From Firmicutes bacterium UBA4996 (GTDB taxonomy: Bacteria > Bacillota > Limnochordia > Darwinibacteriales > Darwinibacteriaceae): 64,000 nucleotides of DNA. The notes under the pieces were generated by a model. That model was not told the DNA's origin. It worked only from the letters and a program-made list of their open reading frames with translations, and searched no databases. The position numbers and the translations under genes were made by a program. Below, one piece after another: positions 62,592 to 64,000 of this stretch. Within the stretch, counting starts at the first letter, position 1. Every line of letters starts with the position of its first letter. The stretch covers positions 41,007 to 105,006 of the forward strand of contig DGYW01000058.1 in NCBI GenBank assembly GCA_002396805.1, in the 5' to 3' direction.

Positions 62592-64000
62592 CTGTCAAAG
62601 GATCGGTGTCCACCATATAGCGTTGACCGTATACTAAAAGTTCGCAGGGTGAAGCACCTTCGTGTTTGATCTTCACTCCTTCTTGATGTACCTTTACTTC
62701 GAGTCTATGACCCCTAAAGAGTAGCTTGAAGTCATAACCAGACCATTGTCGTGGTAGAAAGGGCTTTAGGGAGAGTGTGTCATTCTCAATTCGTAAGCCA
62801 CCAAATCCGTAGACGATAGACATCCAGGTACCAGCCATACTAGTAATGTGCAGGCCATCATCTGTGTCATTGTTGTAATTGTCTAGATCCAAACGGGCGG
62901 TACGCAGATACAGCTCGTATGCCTTCTCTAGATAGCCTACTTCAGCCGCAATGATCGAATAAACGCAAGGAGAGAGGGAAGACTCGTGCACTGTCATGGG
63001 TTCGTAGAAATCGAAATTGCGTTTTTTTGTTTCTAGATCATAGCGGTCTCCAAGGAAGAAGAGCCCTTGGAGTACATCTGCTTGCTTGATAAAGCAAGAT
63101 CGCAGAATCCGATCCCAAGACCAGTTTTGATTCAAGGGAAGCTCGTGGGGTGGTACGGCACTCACTGGGAGTAATTCTTTATCCATAAACCCATCCTGCT
63201 GTTCAAAGACATCGTGTTTTTCCACATAGGGGTAGTACATCTTATCCATTATTTCTCCCCAACGTACCGTTTCTTCGTGACTGAGATTTAGTTGGGTGTA
63301 TAATTCTCGAAAACGACTAGGATCGCTTTGGCGAACATAGTCTAGTACCTCGAGGGTGTATTCTAAACACCAAGAAGCCATGCGATTGGTATGCCAATTG
63401 TTGTTCACGTTGTTTTCGTACTCGTTGGGTCCCGTAACCCCGAGGATCATGTAAACACCTTTGCGGGGCTGATATGTGACTCGGCCTGCCCAAAAGCGAC
63501 TAATTTCTACCAATACCTCAAGGGCGTATTCTCCTAAATATGCTCGATCGTTGGTATAGCGAACATAGTTGAAGATGGCGTAGGCTATCGCCCCATTGCG
63601 ATGAATTTCTTCAAAGGTGATTTCCCATTCATTATGGCATTCTTCTCCTGTCATGGTCACCATAGGATAAAGGGCCCCCGGAAGACCTAGTTTTCGGGCA
63701 TTTTCTTTGGCTTTTTCCAGGTGTTGGTAGCGATAAATTAGGAGATTACGCGCGATTTGCGGATCGCTGGTACTTAAATAGAAGGGGAGACAATATGCCT
63801 CCGTATCCCAGTAGGTACTTCCACCGTATTTTTCTCCAGTGAAGCCTTTGGGACCTATGTTTAGACGGGGATCTTCTCCAGTATAGGTTTGATTGAGGTG
63901 GAAGATGTTAAAGCGGATTCCTTGCTGGGCGGCGGGATCGCCTTTGATTTGAATGTCACTATCGTACCATGTTTGGGCCCATGCTTGCTCGTGTAAAGCA
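62554..64000 (-). CDS. Glycoside hydrolase family 65 disaccharide phosphorylase (maltose/kojibiose type), C-terminal part
   Basis: At least 481 aa visible; the N terminus is beyond the window. GH65 motifs: [20 protein letters not shown], the catalytic-acid region [20 protein letters not shown] and a [20 protein letters not shown] segment close to the phosphate site. The C-terminal jelly-roll domain is present ([22 protein letters not shown] and following). The family phosphorolyses maltose, kojibiose, trehalose or nigerose to beta-glucose 1-phosphate. The natural end is altered: the last 11 residues ([11 protein letters not shown]) and the stop at 62554 are read antisense through the sigK codons. 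It lies in the putative sigK-intervening element. Confidence 0.9.
   Translation of the reverse strand, partial: ALHEQAWAQTWYDSDIQIKGDPAAQQGIRFNIFHLNQTYTGEDPRLNIGPKGFTGEKYGGSTYWDTEAYCLPFYLSTSDPQIARNLLIYRYQHLEKAKENARKLGLPGALYPMVTMTGEECHNEWEITFEEIHRNGAIAYAIFNYVRYTNDRAYLGEYALEVLVEISRFWAGRVTYQPRKGVYMILGVTGPNEYENNVNNNWHTNRMASWCLEYTLEVLDYVRQSDPSRFRELYTQLNLSHEETVRWGEIMDKMYYPYVEKHDVFEQQDGFMDKELLPVSAVPPHELPLNQNWSWDRILRSCFIKQADVLQGLFFLGDRYDLETKKRNFDFYEPMTVHESSLSPCVYSIIAAEVGYLEKAYELYLRTARLDLDNYNNDTDDGLHITSMAGTWMSIVYGFGGLRIENDTLSLKPFLPRQWSGYDFKLLFRGHRLEVKVHQEGVKIKHEGASPCELLVYGQRYMVDTDPLTVRSHSQCTELHK
62580..62584. other. Putative recombination core (att) of the sigK-intervening element
   Basis: AATGA inside the GAG-AAT-GAG codons of sigK (Glu114-Asn115-Glu116). 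It is the same pentanucleotide, in the same codons, as the skin recombination site of B. subtilis. The matching copy should lie at the far end of the element, outside the window. Confidence 0.6.
62585..64000. mobile_element. Left end of a skin-like sigK-intervening element (extends beyond window)
   Basis: Everything after the AATGA of sigK no longer matches sigK and instead holds a GH65 gene on the minus strand. If the interruption is a programmed element, the recombinase (SpoIVCA-type serine recombinase) and the sigK 3' half must be to the right of 64000; neither is visible. The alternatives are a decayed gene or an assembly join. Confidence 0.5.

Overview
The window looks like a chromosomal segment of an endospore-forming Bacillota (Firmicutes) with a clostridia-like or Limnochordia-like gene repertoire. 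I base this on Gram-positive style Shine-Dalgarno sites (GGAGG) with many GTG and TTG starts, a Tyr-specific T-box leader, a sigK-type sporulation sigma gene, a CwlD-like amidase, a CotS-like kinase, DUF1540 and YlxP-like proteins, and ECF vitamin transporter subunits. Nothing in the sequence fixes genus or species. No rRNA, tRNA or CRISPR array was recognised, and coding density is very high.

Layout. 1-2.3 kb: the end of an FTCD/cyclodeaminase-family gene, a flavin-binding NimA-like protein, then tyrS behind a T-box. 2.3-6.4 kb: a MarR regulator, with a perfect operator over its own promoter, and a heterodimeric ABC multidrug exporter. 6.4-15.5 kb: an esterase (minus strand), mnmA, ylxP-like, degV-like, pckA, an ABC-2 exporter, a YqxD-like protein, zwf and a cyclase-family hydrolase. 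15.5-26.5 kb: a NYN-OST-HTH-cold-shock protein, a TIM-barrel protein, a GNAT protein, cca (minus), sfsA, a HAD hydrolase, a CotS-like kinase, an FmdB zinc ribbon, gnd, a methyltransferase and the psuG/psuK pair. 26.6-33.4 kb: glnS, luxS and a SYLF protein (minus), cwlD-like, mtnN (minus), pgi and manA. 33.4-37.4 kb: two related small membrane proteins, a HesB/IscA-like selenoprotein read through an in-frame TGA, a znuABC-type metal transporter and a DUF1540 protein. 37.5-41 kb: an RluA-type pseudouridine synthase, two Gate-domain membrane proteins, a secreted protein and a GNAT protein (both minus). 41-48.5 kb: an aminotransferase/acyl-ACP-reductase-like fusion, then etfB, ferredoxin-etfA and a GlcD-type dehydrogenase (the layout of an electron-confurcating lactate dehydrogenase) and a DegT-type aminotransferase. 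48.5-53.3 kb: dapF, a glycerophosphodiesterase, a soluble PAS-MCP protein and an ABC-2 exporter. 53.4-60 kb: three tandem M42 aminopeptidases (minus) and tldD/tldE. 60-64 kb: two ECF S components, an ArsR regulator, small proteins, a truncated sigK and a GH65 phosphorylase running off the window.

Central carbon metabolism is well represented: pgi, manA, zwf and gnd for hexose phosphate and the oxidative pentose phosphate route, and pckA at the PEP node. luxS and mtnN belong to the activated methyl cycle. The M42 and TldD/E enzymes suggest peptide breakdown.

The two most striking finds are these. (1) sigK stops exactly after its ...RCIENEI codons at an AATGA, the pentanucleotide used by the B. 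subtilis skin element. A strong SigE-type promoter precedes it and foreign sequence follows it, so this appears to be the left junction of a sigK-intervening (skin-like) element whose first cargo gene is a GH65 disaccharide phosphorylase. (2) An overlooked selenoprotein gene lies at 34317-34610, with a SECIS-like hairpin 19 nt after the UGA. Other items worth attention are the aminotransferase-reductase fusion next to the Etf-lactate dehydrogenase set and the NYN-OST-HTH-CSD protein.
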